64,000 nucleotides of DNA, from assembly GCF_038446955.1 (NCBI RefSeq), contig NZ_CP151803.1:2356001-2420000 (forward strand), written 5' to 3'. The stretch is from Pedobacter sp. FW305-3-2-15-E-R2A2 (GTDB lineage: Bacteria > Bacteroidota > Bacteroidia > Sphingobacteriales > Sphingobacteriaceae). This document shows, piece after piece, positions 24,642 through 32,816 of this stretch (the stretch's first letter is position 1; every line of letters begins with the position of its first letter). Position numbers and translations under genes: made by a program. Below the pieces are notes generated by a model. That model was not told where the DNA came from. It saw only the letters and a list, made by a program, of their open reading frames with translations, and made no database searches.

Positions 24642-26165
24642 ATGAAACAAAATATAAAATATATAGCGGTAGCTGCACTTGCCTTTTTAACATCGTGTTC
24701 AAAGCAACTGGATATTATTCCCGAGGGTGCTCCCTCGGCTCAGAACTTCTGGAAAACTCAGGAAGATGCTTTAAAAGGTCGAAACGGACTGTATGAGAAA
24801 TACAATGATGAGAACTTTTATGGTAGAGGGATGTTCTGGTTTATCAATGCCAGTGATGATATGGTGACCGGAAGAAATAAACCGGAAGCAGATAACATTA
24901 AAAATTTTAATAAGACTTATTTGGGAGGTGGATATACCGAAAGCCAGTGGTCTATGCGCTACGCCATTATCAAACGTGCAAATGACATCATTAAAAATGT
25001 TCCGGCGATTGCAATGGAGGAGTCACTGAAAAAGGCAATCATCGGTGATGCCTATTTTAATGCCGCACTGGTCTATTTCCAGCTGGCTGCAAATTATGGA
25101 AATGAAAAAGCCGGTGTTCCTATTGTTGGCCTGGATACGGATCCGGCAAAGGCAATCCCAAGAGCAAAAAATGTAAATGAAAATTATGATTACATCATTC
25201 AGTTGTTTGAAAAGGCAGCGGAACAACTGCCTTTCTTTACAGATATGAAAGCTGAAGATTACGGAAGGGCACATAAAACTGCGGCATGGGCTTATTTATC
25301 AAAAGTTTATCTCTATAAAAAGGATTATGCCAATGCAAAAAAATATGCGGATATGGTGATCAATTCCGGTAAACATGATTTGGTTTTAACGGGTTTTGCA
25401 GATGTATTTAAAGCGTCGAATAACTGGTCGAAGGAATACATCTGGTCTGTAGTATGTAGCCCTAGTGCGGGTGGCACAGGCTGGGGAAGTAAATTACCAG
25501 GAGTAATGCTCACCAATAAAGGCTGGAGCTTGTACAATGGATGGGGTTATTATCTGCCTACTAAAGAACTATATGATTCTTATGAAGCAGGGGATAAACG
25601 TCGTGAAGCTACCATCCTGAAGCCAGGTGATAAGTTCATGTTTTTCGGAATGGAACGGAGCTTTACCAAAGATGGAGGAGCAACCTCAGATTACCAGTTC
25701 AAGAAATACATGGAGCCTTTCTCTTATGCAAATCCTATTCCTACACATGTAAATCCGAGTGGTGATAATATGACTACTGACCTGAATGTGCCATTAATGC
25801 GTTTTGCAGAAGTCCTGCTCATCAAAGCAGAGGCTGCAATCTTATTAAATGGTTCAGGTGCAGGTGATACAGAATTAAATAAAATCAGGCTTCGTGCAGG
25901 ATTACTTGCCAAAAGCGGTATGACCATGACAGACCTGAAACGGGAACGTCGCAATGAACTGGCCGGAGAGTGGGCCGATCGTCATCGCGATCTGGTAAGA
26001 TGGGGAGATGCAAAGGCAACCTATGCTTTGCCATTACATGACTCTCAAGGAAAAGAAATCTGGGCTTCCAGAGCATTCGATCCACAGATTCATGATGTAT
26101 GGGCGGTTCCGCAAAGAGAAATTGACAATAGTGGAGGAGTGATTACTCAAAACCCAGGCTGGTAA
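24642..26165 (+). CDS. SusD/RagB-family surface lipoprotein
   Basis: A 507-residue lipoprotein (lipobox FLTSC, then SKQLDIIPEGAPSAQNFW, a typical SusD beginning). The TPR-helical scaffold is recognisable, with the C-terminal signature RFAEVLLIKAEAAILLNG and RNELAGEWADRHRDLVRWGDA. It forms the lid of the transporter encoded just upstream and binds substrate at the cell surface. The stop codon overlaps the ATG of the phosphatase gene by one base, so all three are probably one transcript. Confidence 0.96.
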   Translation: MKQNIKYIAVAALAFLTSCSKQLDIIPEGAPSAQNFWKTQEDALKGRNGLYEKYNDENFYGRGMFWFINASDDMVTGRNKPEADNIKNFNKTYLGGGYTESQWSMRYAIIKRANDIIKNVPAIAMEESLKKAIIGDAYFNAALVYFQLAANYGNEKAGVPIVGLDTDPAKAIPRAKNVNENYDYIIQLFEKAAEQLPFFTDMKAEDYGRAHKTAAWAYLSKVYLYKKDYANAKKYADMVINSGKHDLVLTGFADVFKASNNWSKEYIWSVVCSPSAGGTGWGSKLPGVMLTNKGWSLYNGWGYYLPTKELYDSYEAGDKRREATILKPGDKFMFFGMERSFTKDGGATSDYQFKKYMEPFSYANPIPTHVNPSGDNMTTDLNVPLMRFAEVLLIKAEAAILLNGSGAGDTELNKIRLRAGLLAKSGMTMTDLKRERRNELAGEWADRHRDLVRWGDAKATYALPLHDSQGKEIWASRAFDPQIHDVWAVPQREIDNSGGVITQNPGW

Positions 26166-28042
26166 TGAGAAATGAAATGAAAAATATGGTTCGTTGTGCG
26201 TTGTTTGTTGCTGCTTTATGGGCAGGGGAAGCAAAGGCACAACGCCCTTTAAATGTTAATTCTGGTCATAGTCATAACGACTATCACCAGAATATTCCAC
26301 TGTTGACGGCCTATTATGCAGGGATGGGGTCTATTGAAGCGGATGTTTTTTTAAAAGACGGAGCCTTGTATGTGGCGCATGATCCTTCAGAAATAAAGAC
26401 AGGTATCACCTTGAAAAAACTGTACCTGGAGCCTTTGGCTGGCTTTTACCGCCAAAATGGAAACAGGCCTTATTCCGATTCTACGCACAGATTACAACTG
26501 GTGGTCGACATTAAAAAAGACTATGCAAAAGTGCTTGCCCAGTTGATCAAAGACCTGGAAGGTTATCAGGATGTATTCAACAGCAGCAAAAATCCAAAGG
26601 CGATCAGGATCGTTATTAGTGGTGATGTTCCTGTACCGGCTGACTTTAAGAATTATCCGGATTATATTTCCTTTGATGGTCGTCCCTATACCACCTATAC
26701 GGAGGATCAGTTGAAACGGGTGGCCATGATCAGCGATGACATCAAGAACTATACTCCCTGGAATGGAAAAGGAAATCCAACGGCTCCGGACCTTGCTAAA
26801 CTGACTGCGGTAATCGAAAAGGCACATCAACAAGATAAGCCATTTCGCTTTTGGGCCACCCAGGACAGTCCAAATACCTGGATCGTACTGGAAAGATTGG
26901 GGGCAGACTGGATCAATACCGATCAGCCTGAAAAGTTAAAGGAATTTTACCTCCACAAGGATAAACTCAGTTATACGAATCCGGTCGCTTATCCGGTATA
27001 CACTCCGGAGTATAAGATTGACGGATTGCAAAAACCGGTTAAAAATGTGATCCTGCTGATTGGAGACGGAATGGGCCTGGCACAAATTCATGCTGGTTAT
27101 ATTGCCAATCATGGACAGCTCAATATGAGTAACATCCACAACATTGGCTTTTCACAAACCGCGGCGGCGGATGCAGGAAATACGGATTCTGCTGCCGGTG
27201 GTTCAGCTATCGCCATTGGCGAGAAAACCAATAACAGATATATTGGGGTAGGTGCTGATCAAAAGAAAAGAACGAACCTGGTAGATACCCTGGCCAATTA
27301 TGGCATCAAAAGTGGCATCATCAGTGTTGGCGACATTACCGATGCTACTCCTGCCGTATTTTATGCGCATCAGCCGGACCGCTCCATGAGTTCAGAAATT
27401 GCTGCAGATTTGCTGAATAGTAAAGTGGAAATTTTGGTAGGTTCCAATCAAAAAAGCTTTTTTAAAAATAAAGATGCGGCTTTGATGAACAAACTGGCAG
27501 ATCAGGGATTTAAGCTGAATACGAGTGCTGATGGTTTTTACAAAGAAAGCAAGGGCAGGCAACTGGTATTGCTTCCTGATACAGCAACCCGTCCGGTGAA
27601 AGATGGCCGGGGAGCATTGTTAAAGGAAGCCTTAGTCCATAGTTTGAAAATGCTCTCTGCAAATAAAGAAGGTTTTTTTGTAATGGCTGAGGGCGCGCAG
27701 ATCGATTACGGAGGTCATGCAAACGACCTGCCTTATGCGGTAACTGAACTTCATGATTTTGATAAAACGGTTGAAGCTGCTTTACGCTTTGCTGATCAGA
27801 ATGGAGAAACTTTGGTGCTGATCACTGCAGATCATGAAACAGGAGGACTGACCTTATTGGATGCCTCAACAGAAAAGGGGATGATCAGTGGTCATTTCAG
27901 CACCAACGACCATACCAATATTATGGTTCCTGTATTTGCCTATGGGCCTGGTTCAGCGGAATTCCGCGGGACTTATGCCAATAATGAAATCTTTCATAAG
28001 ATCCTTAAGGTGATCGGATTGAAAAACAAAAAGAAAAAATAG
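26165..28042 (+). CDS. Two-domain enzyme: phosphodiesterase-like plus alkaline phosphatase
   Basis: A 625-residue exported protein (signal peptide near residues 5-25; the start may be ATG 26165 or 26177). Residues about 30-265 resemble a PLC-like/glycerophosphodiesterase TIM barrel: HSHNDYHQN, GSIEADVFLKDGALYVAHD and WATQDSPNTW hold the expected His, Glu and Asp residues. Residues about 290-620 are an alkaline phosphatase: LLIGDGMG, nucleophile Ser342 in NTDSAAGGSAIA, and ADHETGG. Such a fusion could first split a phosphodiester and then release phosphate. It is translationally coupled to SusD, so the locus is probably for phosphate-ester scavenging. The substrate is not known. Confidence 0.88.
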   Translation: MRNEMKNMVRCALFVAALWAGEAKAQRPLNVNSGHSHNDYHQNIPLLTAYYAGMGSIEADVFLKDGALYVAHDPSEIKTGITLKKLYLEPLAGFYRQNGNRPYSDSTHRLQLVVDIKKDYAKVLAQLIKDLEGYQDVFNSSKNPKAIRIVISGDVPVPADFKNYPDYISFDGRPYTTYTEDQLKRVAMISDDIKNYTPWNGKGNPTAPDLAKLTAVIEKAHQQDKPFRFWATQDSPNTWIVLERLGADWINTDQPEKLKEFYLHKDKLSYTNPVAYPVYTPEYKIDGLQKPVKNVILLIGDGMGLAQIHAGYIANHGQLNMSNIHNIGFSQTAAADAGNTDSAAGGSAIAIGEKTNNRYIGVGADQKKRTNLVDTLANYGIKSGIISVGDITDATPAVFYAHQPDRSMSSEIAADLLNSKVEILVGSNQKSFFKNKDAALMNKLADQGFKLNTSADGFYKESKGRQLVLLPDTATRPVKDGRGALLKEALVHSLKMLSANKEGFFVMAEGAQIDYGGHANDLPYAVTELHDFDKTVEAALRFADQNGETLVLITADHETGGLTLLDASTEKGMISGHFSTNDHTNIMVPVFAYGPGSAEFRGTYANNEIFHKILKVIGLKNKKKK

Positions 28043-28046
28043 AAAT

Positions 28047-28087
28047 ACCCCGCCCGGCTGTTTTCAGTTCAGAAAGCGGTCGGGTTT
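28047..28087 (+). terminator. Terminator after the phosphatase gene
   Basis: ACCCCGCCCGGCT pairs imperfectly with AGCGGTCGGGT around a loop of about 16 bases, and TTTTATT follows. It closes the sigma/anti-sigma/SusCD/phosphatase transcription unit. Confidence 0.55.
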
Positions 28088-28191
28088 TATTCCCGCTGCT
28101 GCATTGTTTTAAACAATTCCCAAGCTCTTCTCTTGAACTTATTCCATTAATTAACAAAATTTATTTATGATTTTCGCTATTTTTAGGTGTC

Positions 28192-29544
28192 ATGAGTAAA
28201 TCTATCCTACAGCGTACATCCGTCAAAAAAAAGATCTTTGTATTGGACACTTCGGTTATCTTATACGATCACAATGCTTTCAATAATTTTCAGGAACATG
28301 ATGTGGCGATTCCCATCCAGGTTTTGGAAGAACTGGACAACATGAAAAATGGGAATGAAACGAGAAATGCAGAAGCAAGAAGTTTTATCCGGCTGATGGA
28401 CAATGCTTCCGGAGAGCAGGTCATGAACAAATGGATTCCATTGAAAGGGAGTAAGCGCGGCCATTTTAAAGTGGTGATGGATTATAGGCCTTCCCTTTTG
28501 GATGCCGAAGCCATCTTTGGGGCTGGTAAATTTGACCATCGCATTTTAAATGCAGCATTGAGCCTGAAGGAAGAGTTTCCGGAGAAAAAAATCGTATTGG
28601 TTTCCAAGGACATTTGCCTGCGGTTAAAGGCCAAATCCCTGGACTTACACGCCGAAGATTATGAAACCGGCAAAATTAAAAATGTCGATGAACTTTATAC
28701 CGGAAAAACGACGCTGACAAATGTGAGTATTGAGCTTCTGGACGAATTGAAGGCTACCGGAACTGCAAGTGCGGATCAGTTGGAACTGGCTCCGGAAACA
28801 GGCAATCATTTTTATATCCTGAAAAGTAAGCGGAAACCCATTACCGCTTATCACGATGTGAAAGCAGGAATGATGGTGACGGTGAAAGCACAAAAGGTGT
28901 TCAACATTGCGCCCAGAAACGAGGAGCAGAGCATGGCGATCCATGCGATGTTGAATCCGGCAGTAAAGCTGGTCACCATACAGGGAAAGGCCGGAACGGG
29001 AAAAACATTACTGGCCATTGCCAGTGCACTGGAACAACGTAAGGATTACCGGCAGATTTATGTAACACGGCCAATTGTGGCCCTGAGTAATAAGGATATC
29101 GGCTTTCTTCCCGGTGATGCGAAATCAAAAATAGACCCTTATATGGCGCCCATCTGGGATAACCTTCGCTTTATTAAGGAACAATATACCGATGACCCAA
29201 AGGCTCAGGCAAAGATCGATGAGTTTGTAAGTACGGAAAAAATCGTGATCGCCCCTCTGGCCTATATCCGGGGACGCACACTTACCAAAATATTTTTTAT
29301 TGTGGATGAGGCCCAGAACTTAACGCCGCATGAGATCAAAACGATTATTTCCAGGGCAGGGGAGGAAACCAAGATCATTTTTACGGGCGACATCTATCAG
29401 ATTGATACGCCTTATCTTGATGCTGAAAGTAATGGCCTGTCGTACCTGATCGAGAGTGCTAAAAACCACCCTTTGTATGCACACATTACGCTGGATAAGG
29501 GAGAACGGAGTGAACTGGCCAATCTGGCGAACGATTTGCTTTAA
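28192..29544 (+). CDS. PhoH-family ATPase with N-terminal PIN domain
   Basis: A 450-residue cytoplasmic protein. The N-terminal PIN ribonuclease domain (KKIFVLDTSVILYDHNAF, residues about 13-140, acidic residues in DTS and later SKDICLRLKA) is joined to a PhoH ATPase domain with Walker A IQGKAGTGKTLLAI (about residue 264) and Walker B FFIVDEAQNL. This PIN-PhoH (YlaK/PhoH2-type) architecture occurs in many bacteria and is linked to RNA unwinding and degradation. Although PhoH was named for phosphate starvation in E. coli, its position next to the phosphatase locus may be coincidence; the terminator between them argues for a separate unit. Confidence 0.94.
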   Translation: MSKSILQRTSVKKKIFVLDTSVILYDHNAFNNFQEHDVAIPIQVLEELDNMKNGNETRNAEARSFIRLMDNASGEQVMNKWIPLKGSKRGHFKVVMDYRPSLLDAEAIFGAGKFDHRILNAALSLKEEFPEKKIVLVSKDICLRLKAKSLDLHAEDYETGKIKNVDELYTGKTTLTNVSIELLDELKATGTASADQLELAPETGNHFYILKSKRKPITAYHDVKAGMMVTVKAQKVFNIAPRNEEQSMAIHAMLNPAVKLVTIQGKAGTGKTLLAIASALEQRKDYRQIYVTRPIVALSNKDIGFLPGDAKSKIDPYMAPIWDNLRFIKEQYTDDPKAQAKIDEFVSTEKIVIAPLAYIRGRTLTKIFFIVDEAQNLTPHEIKTIISRAGEETKIIFTGDIYQIDTPYLDAESNGLSYLIESAKNHPLYAHITLDKGERSELANLANDLL

Positions 29545-29551
29545 CACAAAA

Positions 29552-29577
29552 AAACCGTTCATGGTTTAGAACGGTTT
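29552..29577. terminator. Bidirectional terminator
   Basis: AAACCGTT and AACGGTTT form an 8-bp stem around a 10-base loop. A-rich sequence precedes and TCTT follows, as expected of a hairpin serving both the PhoH gene and the convergent DUF2807 gene. Confidence 0.7.
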
Positions 29578-29616
29578 CTTGTTGCGTATAAAAACGCTTT
29601 GGGCGGTAAATTGGTC

Positions 29617-30159
29617 TTAAAGTTTAGCGATCACAAAGTCATTCAGGTTTAATTTAGAAACCTCGTTTCTAACCAGGTGGTGTTCTGCTGATGAACCGCT
29701 TAATTTTAAATCAGACTGACCTTTCATATCGGTATAAAGACTACCTACTTTTGCATTTACATTTGCTTTAGCCTCATCTTTTAAGAAGATCTGTAATACC
29801 TGAAGGTCGAAATCACCACGGGTTTTTACATTGGCAGTATTTGAGGCATCAATCCTTTGCAGGTCTTTTACATGTACATAAATCGTAGCAGGGTTTTTCT
29901 CTGTAGAGTTGATGTACAAAGTATATCCTTTTTGTTTAACGGTTGTGTTTTTATTCAATTCGTCGTTCGAAGTAATGGTTTCTGCATTGCTTTGTATCAA
30001 TACTACTTTGGCGTTTCCGGTTACCACTACTTTATTAAACTTTACCGTAGCTGAACTGTGGATTGGTGCTTTTTCTTTAGCGAAAGTGCTGAATGCTGAA
30101 GAAGTTAAAACGATGGCTGTTAGCGAAGAAGCGATTAGGGTTTTGATGGCAGTTTTCAT
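29617..30159 (-). CDS. Secreted DUF2807 (head GIN) domain protein
   Basis: A 180-residue protein with a signal peptide (LIASSLTAIVLTSSAFSTFA, cleavage near residue 27). The rest is a right-handed beta-helix-like DUF2807 domain: FNKVVVTGNAKVVLIQS, then TVKQKGYTLYINS, and YVHVKDLQRIDASNTANVKT, a pattern of short regular strands. Members are secreted proteins of Bacteroidota without assigned function. The spacer to the divergent hydrolase holds three 21-bp-phased direct repeats and a palindrome that could control both genes. Confidence 0.85.
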   Translation of the reverse strand: MKTAIKTLIASSLTAIVLTSSAFSTFAKEKAPIHSSATVKFNKVVVTGNAKVVLIQSNAETITSNDELNKNTTVKQKGYTLYINSTEKNPATIYVHVKDLQRIDASNTANVKTRGDFDLQVLQIFLKDEAKANVNAKVGSLYTDMKGQSDLKLSGSSAEHHLVRNEVSKLNLNDFVIAKL

Positions 30160-30251
30160 ATCTTTTAGTTTTTAAGTTTTTAATTATTTTGTTGTTGTTT
30201 TGTAGATAAGACATCATCCGGGCAGAAACGTTTCAGCGGTTTTTGCGGCAT

Positions 30252-30325
30252 TAGACCACGTGGAAATAGCAGTCGACCAACGGCCAATAGTATTCGACCA
30301 ATCGACGAAAATATTTTCGTCGATT
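30252..30325. promoter_or_regulatory. Three 21-bp-phased repeats plus a 26-bp perfect palindrome
   Basis: TAGACCAC (30252), TCGACCAA (30273) and TCGACCAA (30294) follow each other at exactly 21 bp; the spacers also resemble one another (GGAAATAGCA, GCCAATAGTA). The third copy runs into a 26-bp perfect palindrome (30300-30325) of which the half is AATCGACGAAAAT. LytTR-type regulators bind direct repeats at 21-22 bp, so this is a candidate LytTR site, but no such regulator is in the window. The spacer separates the divergent DUF2807 and hydrolase genes. Confidence 0.5.
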
Positions 30326-30359
30326 CCCTTATCTTAGTAAGACTTTAACCTTAAACCAT

Positions 30360-31334
30360 ATGATGAAGAAAACCTGCTTAAACCTTTTTCTTTTGATTTG
30401 CTCCTGCAGTAACATCGTTTTTGCACAACAAACTCAGGAAAAACTGATCATAGAACAAAACTACTTACTCTTCCTTCCGGAAGGTTACCAACAGGATTCC
30501 CTTAAGAAATTTCCTTTGGTATTGTTTTTACACGGCAGTGGTGAACGTGGGAGTGACCTGGAAAAAGTTAAAATAAACGGAATCCCCAAATTGGTGGAAG
30601 CGGGAAGGAAATTCCCTTTTATTTTGGTTTCTCCCCAGGCACCTGCAAATGAAGGCTGGGAAAGCAAGGATCTGATGCGCCTGATGCGATCTCTACAGAA
30701 GAAATACCGTATTGATGAGGATCGTCTGTACCTGACGGGTTTAAGTATGGGGGGCTACGGCAGCTGGGATATGGCCATAAAATATCCCGGACTGTTTGCT
30801 GCGGTAATTCCCGTTTGCGGAGGTGGAGACAGCTCGAAGGTCTGGCTGATGCGAAATACCCCGACCTGGGTGTTCCATGGTGCTAAAGATGATGCCGTTC
30901 CGCTAAAGGCCAGTCAGGAGATGGTGGATGCACTTCGCATTCACAATCCATCCGTAAAGTTTACGGTTTATCCGGATGCCGGTCATGACAGCTGGACTGC
31001 GGCCTATAACACAGATAGTTTATACACCTGGATGCTCAGCCAGAAGAGATTTAAATACAGTCAGATTCCCCTTGTCAAAGCCGATCTGGAACGTTATCAG
31101 GGCTATTATGTGAACAGCTTGAGGAATGATACCATTAAGGTGGATGCGGGTTCCGGAGTGTTGATCGGGAAGATGAGAAACCATCAGGTCGAAATCAAAC
31201 CCTATCAGGAGAATAAATTTTTCATCAAAGAAAACGAACCTGTCGATATTGTGTTCTCTGGTAAAAAAAGAAAACAACAATTTGTAATTAATGATGAAAG
31301 ACAATATGTATATAAAATGATAAAAAAAGAATAG
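30360..31334 (+). CDS. Secreted alpha/beta hydrolase (esterase/PHB-depolymerase-like)
   Basis: A 324-residue protein with a signal peptide (LNLFLLICSCSNIVFAQ). The hydrolase core has the oxyanion strand LVLFLHGSGERG, the nucleophile elbow GLSMGGYG (Ser129), the acid in FHGAKDDAVP (about Asp177) and the histidine in PDAGHDSW. This is the pattern of Bacteroidota carboxylesterases and prolyl-oligopeptidase-like peptidases with a PHB-depolymerase-like lid. About 75 C-terminal residues after the domain form a short beta-rich extension. The start may be ATG 30360 or 30363. The substrate is unknown. Confidence 0.87.
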   Translation: MMKKTCLNLFLLICSCSNIVFAQQTQEKLIIEQNYLLFLPEGYQQDSLKKFPLVLFLHGSGERGSDLEKVKINGIPKLVEAGRKFPFILVSPQAPANEGWESKDLMRLMRSLQKKYRIDEDRLYLTGLSMGGYGSWDMAIKYPGLFAAVIPVCGGGDSSKVWLMRNTPTWVFHGAKDDAVPLKASQEMVDALRIHNPSVKFTVYPDAGHDSWTAAYNTDSLYTWMLSQKRFKYSQIPLVKADLERYQGYYVNSLRNDTIKVDAGSGVLIGKMRNHQVEIKPYQENKFFIKENEPVDIVFSGKKRKQQFVINDERQYVYKMIKKE

Positions 31335-31431
31335 TCATAGTTTCTTAACATTTTCATTTTTTTACCATAGATCAAGATTGGTGGAGAAAAAATACCTCAG
31401 ATTTGTACCAGAAACAAATAACCAAACCGTC

Positions 31432-31944
31432 ATGGCACATCTGATTAAGAAAAGATCATTAGGCGTTAATGAGATTTTAAAAGAAGTTAACACCGAAAAA
31501 ACATATTTTGTATATACCGCAAAAGGTATCCGTATCATGAAAGTGATCGTATTTCTTTTGCTGGCAGGTATCCTGGCCAATCAGTTCTTACAACGAAATG
31601 TAGGAATAGTCAGACTTCAACCAGTAGCAGAACTGAAAGGAACCTTACTTTTGGGAACGCCGTTGAAAAATGTCGATATTCTCGACTTGAGCAATATTGC
31701 TCCTTTTATGAAAAATAAGCAGGAAGCAGAATTGAAAATAAAAGGACACATTTCAAAAGTGAACGTCAACGGTCAGATGGAAATGAGCTTAAATGATGGT
31801 AAAGTACTCAAACTACACCATCGCTCAGGTTCAGAGACCTTCAAAACACTGTTGTCGAAAGAAGTGGTGATGTCAGGAAGGCTATATAAGATCGACAATA
31901 CACCGGATCTTGCTTACGAAATAAATAGCTTATTGGTCTTGTAA
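31432..31944 (+). CDS. Hypothetical protein with one membrane span
   Basis: Begun at MAHLIKKRSLGVNEILKEVN (ATG 31432), it is 170 residues; a GTG at 31381 would add 17. One hydrophobic span is near residues 38-56 (KVIVFLLLAGILANQFL), with the short N-terminus likely cytoplasmic and about 115 residues outside. The outer part looks beta-rich (LKGTLLLGTPLKNVDILDL, GQMEMSLNDGKVLKLHH). I recognise no family. It stands alone between the hydrolase and the DinB-like gene. Confidence 0.6.
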   Translation: MAHLIKKRSLGVNEILKEVNTEKTYFVYTAKGIRIMKVIVFLLLAGILANQFLQRNVGIVRLQPVAELKGTLLLGTPLKNVDILDLSNIAPFMKNKQEAELKIKGHISKVNVNGQMEMSLNDGKVLKLHHRSGSETFKTLLSKEVVMSGRLYKIDNTPDLAYEINSLLVL

Positions 31945-32001
31945 ATAAGACTGTTAAGTTTTCACGATTTTTAATAACTTGTCCTTCATAAATTCAATTT
32001 T

Positions 32002-32460
32002 ATGAAGGATTATTTTTTCAATCTGCTGGAGTTTGACTACTGGACCAATGCCAGACTACTCGCTGCAATGCAAGGCGCAACGGAGATTCCTCAACGCGCG
32101 CAAGACCTTTTTAACCATTTGATCGCCGCCAGCCGCATCTGGGGGAGCCGGATGGTCGGAGAAATGCAGGACGTAGAAGTCTGGGCAAAATTTGACATGG
32201 CAAACTGGCAACAGGAACTGGATCACAACAGGGCATTGATCGGAGATTTTCTTCACAGCATCGAGGAGGAAGACCTGAATAGAAAAGTTCATTATTATAC
32301 CACTAAGGGAGTCAGCTATGAAACGGGTATTTCTGATATGTTAACCCACGTGATCGTCCATTCTGCATACCATCAGGGACAGATCGTTAGCCTGATCAGG
32401 CCATTTTTGACGGATGCTCCAGACCTGAATTACATCACCTATATAAGAGAGAAAAAATGA
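32002..32460 (+). CDS. DinB-family metal-binding protein
   Basis: A 152-residue DinB four-helix bundle. The metal-binding histidines are in LFNHLIAASRIW and HVIVHSAYHQGQ, and it begins LEFDYWTNARLL, a common family opening. It is a complete copy, unlike the shortened relative at 521. It shares a 4-bp ATGA overlap with the next gene, suggesting translational coupling and a shared task, probably detoxification of a small molecule (inferred). Confidence 0.9.
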   Translation: MKDYFFNLLEFDYWTNARLLAAMQGATEIPQRAQDLFNHLIAASRIWGSRMVGEMQDVEVWAKFDMANWQQELDHNRALIGDFLHSIEEEDLNRKVHYYTTKGVSYETGISDMLTHVIVHSAYHQGQIVSLIRPFLTDAPDLNYITYIREKK

Positions 32461-32771
32461 TTTTAGAAGTTGCTGTACTGGACGTAATTCCTTCCGAAGC
32501 CAATTCCTTTGAGCGTGATTTTGCTACTGCATCGCTGATCATCACTAAGATGAAAGGATATCAGGGGCATCAGCTGCAGCGCTGTCTGGAGGTAGGGAGC
32601 AGGTATCTTCTGCTGGTCAACTGGGATACTTTAGAAGATCATACCATCGGATTCAGACAATCTGCGGAATACCAGGAATGGAAAAAGCTGCTGCATAAAT
32701 ACTACGATCCTTTCCCAAGGGTAGAACATTATGAAATGGTTGTTCCAAGGCCGATTGTGGATAAAGGATAG
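32457..32771 (+). CDS. Antibiotic biosynthesis monooxygenase (ABM) domain protein
   Basis: A 104-residue dimeric ferredoxin-like protein of the ABM type. The opening ILEVAVLDVIPSEANSFERD, the central YQGHQLQRCLEVGSRYLLLV and the end DHTIGFRQSAEYQEWKKLL fit the family. Members include small heme- or quinone-degrading monooxygenases and many of unknown use. It overlaps the DinB-like gene by 4 bp. Catalytic residues cannot be assigned with confidence. Confidence 0.85.
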   Translation: MILEVAVLDVIPSEANSFERDFATASLIITKMKGYQGHQLQRCLEVGSRYLLLVNWDTLEDHTIGFRQSAEYQEWKKLLHKYYDPFPRVEHYEMVVPRPIVDKG

Positions 32772-32816
32772 CCAAATAACTTTAACTTTGTGCTTCCTAA
32801 TTTTAAGATTCTGAAT

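Noticed and set aside
30300..30325. 26-bp palindrome read as an ordinary terminator
   Set aside because: It lies between divergent genes, upstream of both, where no transcript has to end; a protein-binding site is more likely.
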